Shown here: one piece after another, positions 6,553-8,149 of the stretch
Numbering within the stretch: the first letter of the stretch is position 1
How the letters are laid out: each line of letters opens with the position of its first letter
From: Clostridia bacterium
GTDB taxonomy: Bacteria > Bacillota > Clostridia > Oscillospirales > Acutalibacteraceae
NCBI GenBank assembly: GCA_017381395.1
Contig: JAFOCH010000144.1
Span: forward strand, 1-8,149
Direction: 5' to 3'
Length of the DNA stretch: 8,149 nt
The notes under the pieces: model-generated
What the model was told of the DNA's origin: nothing
Databases searched by the model: none
What the model saw: only the letters and a program-made list of their open reading frames with translations
Program-made: the position numbers and the translations under genes

Positions 6553-6581
6553 TTGACTTAATAACATAAATATAGTATAAT
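6553..6581 (+). promoter_or_regulatory. Near-consensus sigma-A promoter of the wall-protein gene
   Basis: TTGACT (6553-6558) and TATAAT (6576-6581) are exactly 17 bases apart, one base from the full consensus. Transcription would start near 6588, about 30 bases before ATG 6618. This is the strongest promoter in the window and suggests high expression of the secreted protein. Confidence 0.87.
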
Positions 6582-6617
6582 AAAATGTGGATTATGATGA
6601 AAAAAAGGAGGAAAACG

Positions 6618-8149
6618 ATGAAAACACAGCTTAAAAAGTTACTATCGATGATACTTATTGCTATTATCGTTTCTACCGTCATAGTTCCCTTTAACGTTTC
6701 GGCTGATACGCAAAAAGGCGTTGTAAAGGTCGATTCCTACCTCAACGTGCGAAGCGAAGCGTCGACCGACGCAACCTCGTTGGGAAAACTGTATAATAAC
6801 GAAACTGTTACTATTGTAGACACGGTTGACAATGGCGGTACCAAATGGTACAAAATTCAGTACGCTGATACAAACGGCTACGTTTCGGCAGAGTACATAA
6901 CCTTGATTTCGTCAGATACCTCGTTTGAACAGTATCTTACTCTGCAAGGATTTCCTGAAAGCTATAAGGACTCACTCAGAGCCCTTCATGCAGAGTATCC
7001 CGAGTGGGTATTCGTCGCTCAAAACATTACTCCCGACTGGAATACAGTTATCAAAAACGAAAGCAAGGTCGGATATAACCTCGTCCCTGCGAGCAGTCCC
7101 GCCGAGCAAAAATCCTTTGAAAAGGATGCATTTGACTGGGACAACAACACTTGGTACGGTCTAGATGGAAAATGGGTTGCAGCATCAGAGCAGATTGTTT
7201 GTTGGGCTATGGACCCGCGAAACTTTCTGGACAAAAAGTATATATTCCAATTTGAAAAGCTCAACTATGTTTCTGATCACACATTAGCAGGTATAAATAA
7301 TATTATCAAGGGAACATTTATGGCCAATGGCTACCCCGATAACGAATTTGATTCCTTTGCCGAAGCAATTATGGCTGCGGCAACCGAGGCAAATGTCAGT
7401 GCATATCACCTTGCCTCACGATTAAAGCAGGAACAGGGCTCAAAGGGTAATCCTCTCGCTCACGGCACCGTTTCGGGATACAGTGGCTACTACAACTATT
7501 TTAACATCAACGCATACGATACCAATAGCACAGGAATGTACGTAAACGGCGCAGCATATGCAAAGAAAAAGGGTTGGAACACTCCGTATAAAGCCCTCGT
7601 TGGCGGTGCAAACTTCATCGCTTCGGGATATATTAGTAAGGAGCAGGATACCCTCTATCTCCAAAAATTTGACGTAACAGACGGTGGAAACGGATATTAC
7701 CTCCACCAGTATATGACAAACGTTTTTGCCCCTTCAAACGAAGCGGCCAGAATGATGACATCATACACCGACGAGGTTATGAATTCGGCTCTCGTTTTTT
7801 ACATTCCGGTTTATCGCAACATGCCCGAAACGACATGTGTAAAGCCGACGAGAGACCTCAATAACAACAATCTGTTAAGTTCGTTGTCGGTATCGGGATA
7901 TACAATTACACCGACATTCTACCGCTACACCTATGACTACTCGCTGGTAATCGAGTCAAATACAGTTACTTCGGTCACGATAAACGCAAAAACCTCAAAT
8001 ACAACCGCCGCCACAGTTTCGGGTACGGGCAAATTCAACCTTAAAAGCGGCGAAAACACCGCAACCCTCACGGTCACTGCACCAAGCGGAGTCAAGCGAA
8101 CTTATACAATAAGCATCACGCTGAAAACCTCGGCACAGTTACCGACAAT
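6618..8149 (+). CDS. Secreted cell-wall hydrolase: SH3b, glucosaminidase-like, cadherin-like (3' partial)
   Basis: Reads open from ATG 6618 to the window edge (510 codons plus two bases), so the C-terminus is missing. AGGAGG (6606-6611) lies 6 bases before the start. A signal peptide (KKLL, a hydrophobic core at 8-25, cleavage likely after VSA at 27-29) sends it out of the cell. An SH3b domain follows at about 35-96 (YLNVRSEAS, then WYKIQY and GYVSAEYI) and probably binds peptidoglycan. Residues of about 245-370 resemble a GH73-type N-acetylglucosaminidase: ASRLKQEQG with likely acid E272, then YYNYFNINAY at 291-300, KKKGW, ALVGGANFIA and DTLYLQKFDV. A cadherin-like beta-sandwich lies at about 419-503 (LSSLSVSG through TYTISI). 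The role is cutting or remodelling of the glycan strands. Residues 100-240 have no assignment, and further wall-binding domains may lie beyond the edge. The architecture is clear; enzyme activity is inferred. Confidence 0.9.
   Translation, partial: MKTQLKKLLSMILIAIIVSTVIVPFNVSADTQKGVVKVDSYLNVRSEASTDATSLGKLYNNETVTIVDTVDNGGTKWYKIQYADTNGYVSAEYITLISSDTSFEQYLTLQGFPESYKDSLRALHAEYPEWVFVAQNITPDWNTVIKNESKVGYNLVPASSPAEQKSFEKDAFDWDNNTWYGLDGKWVAASEQIVCWAMDPRNFLDKKYIFQFEKLNYVSDHTLAGINNIIKGTFMANGYPDNEFDSFAEAIMAAATEANVSAYHLASRLKQEQGSKGNPLAHGTVSGYSGYYNYFNINAYDTNSTGMYVNGAAYAKKKGWNTPYKALVGGANFIASGYISKEQDTLYLQKFDVTDGGNGYYLHQYMTNVFAPSNEAARMMTSYTDEVMNSALVFYIPVYRNMPETTCVKPTRDLNNNNLLSSLSVSGYTITPTFYRYTYDYSLVIESNTVTSVTINAKTSNTTAATVSGTGKFNLKSGENTATLTVTAPSGVKRTYTISITLKTSAQLPT

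Noticed and set aside
6925..7264. Short open frames in other frames on both strands within the wall-hydrolase gene
   Set aside because: The long frame from 6618 has a signal peptide and recognisable domains through this region. The short ones have no ribosome binding sites and no family features.

Overview
This window looks like chromosome from a Gram-positive member of the Clostridia, most plausibly a gut-type Oscillospirales/Ruminococcaceae relative. That placement rests on four things: Shine-Dalgarno sites in front of every gene, sigma-A-type promoters, moderate G+C, and a secreted SH3b / glucosaminidase-like / cadherin-like wall protein of a kind I associate with that group. It is inference, not a database match. 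All seven genes read on the + strand, and no stretch over 300 bases lacks a gene. I see no tRNA, rRNA, CRISPR array, insertion sequence or phage gene.

Left part (1-2654): lysS, a complete class II lysyl-tRNA synthetase, is followed after 45 bases by an ATP-grasp enzyme resembling the 'sugar-transfer associated' type. No terminator is visible between them, and a strong intrinsic terminator follows the second gene. The ATP-grasp gene is visibly more AT-rich than lysS, especially in its first third, so it may be a later insertion next to a housekeeping gene.

Middle part (2674-5737): one well-delimited transcription unit with its own promoter (TTGGAT-18-TACAAT), three closely spaced genes and a strong terminator. 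The genes encode a GtrA-like four-helix membrane protein (TTG start), a 12-helix MFS/SLC45-like transporter with an extra soluble segment of about 90 residues between helices 3 and 4, and a membrane-anchored glycerophosphodiester phosphodiesterase. The combination suggests handling of a sugar, polyol or glycerophospho-compound at the membrane, but the substrate cannot be read from the sequence.

Right part (5761-8149): a promoter (TTGAAA-17-GATAAT) drives a 225-residue single-pass membrane protein of unknown function with an EF-hand-like DxNxDG loop. A near-consensus promoter (TTGACT-17-TATAAT), with a possible extended -10 promoter upstream, drives a secreted cell-wall protein. That protein has a signal peptide, an SH3b domain, a glucosaminidase-like domain and a cadherin-like beta-sandwich, and it runs off the right edge.

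I did not find a clear new defence, mobile or RNA system. The points most worth a second look are the extracytoplasmic insert of the MFS protein, the GtrA-MFS-phosphodiesterase unit, the unknown anchored EF-hand-like protein, and the ATP-grasp gene beside lysS.
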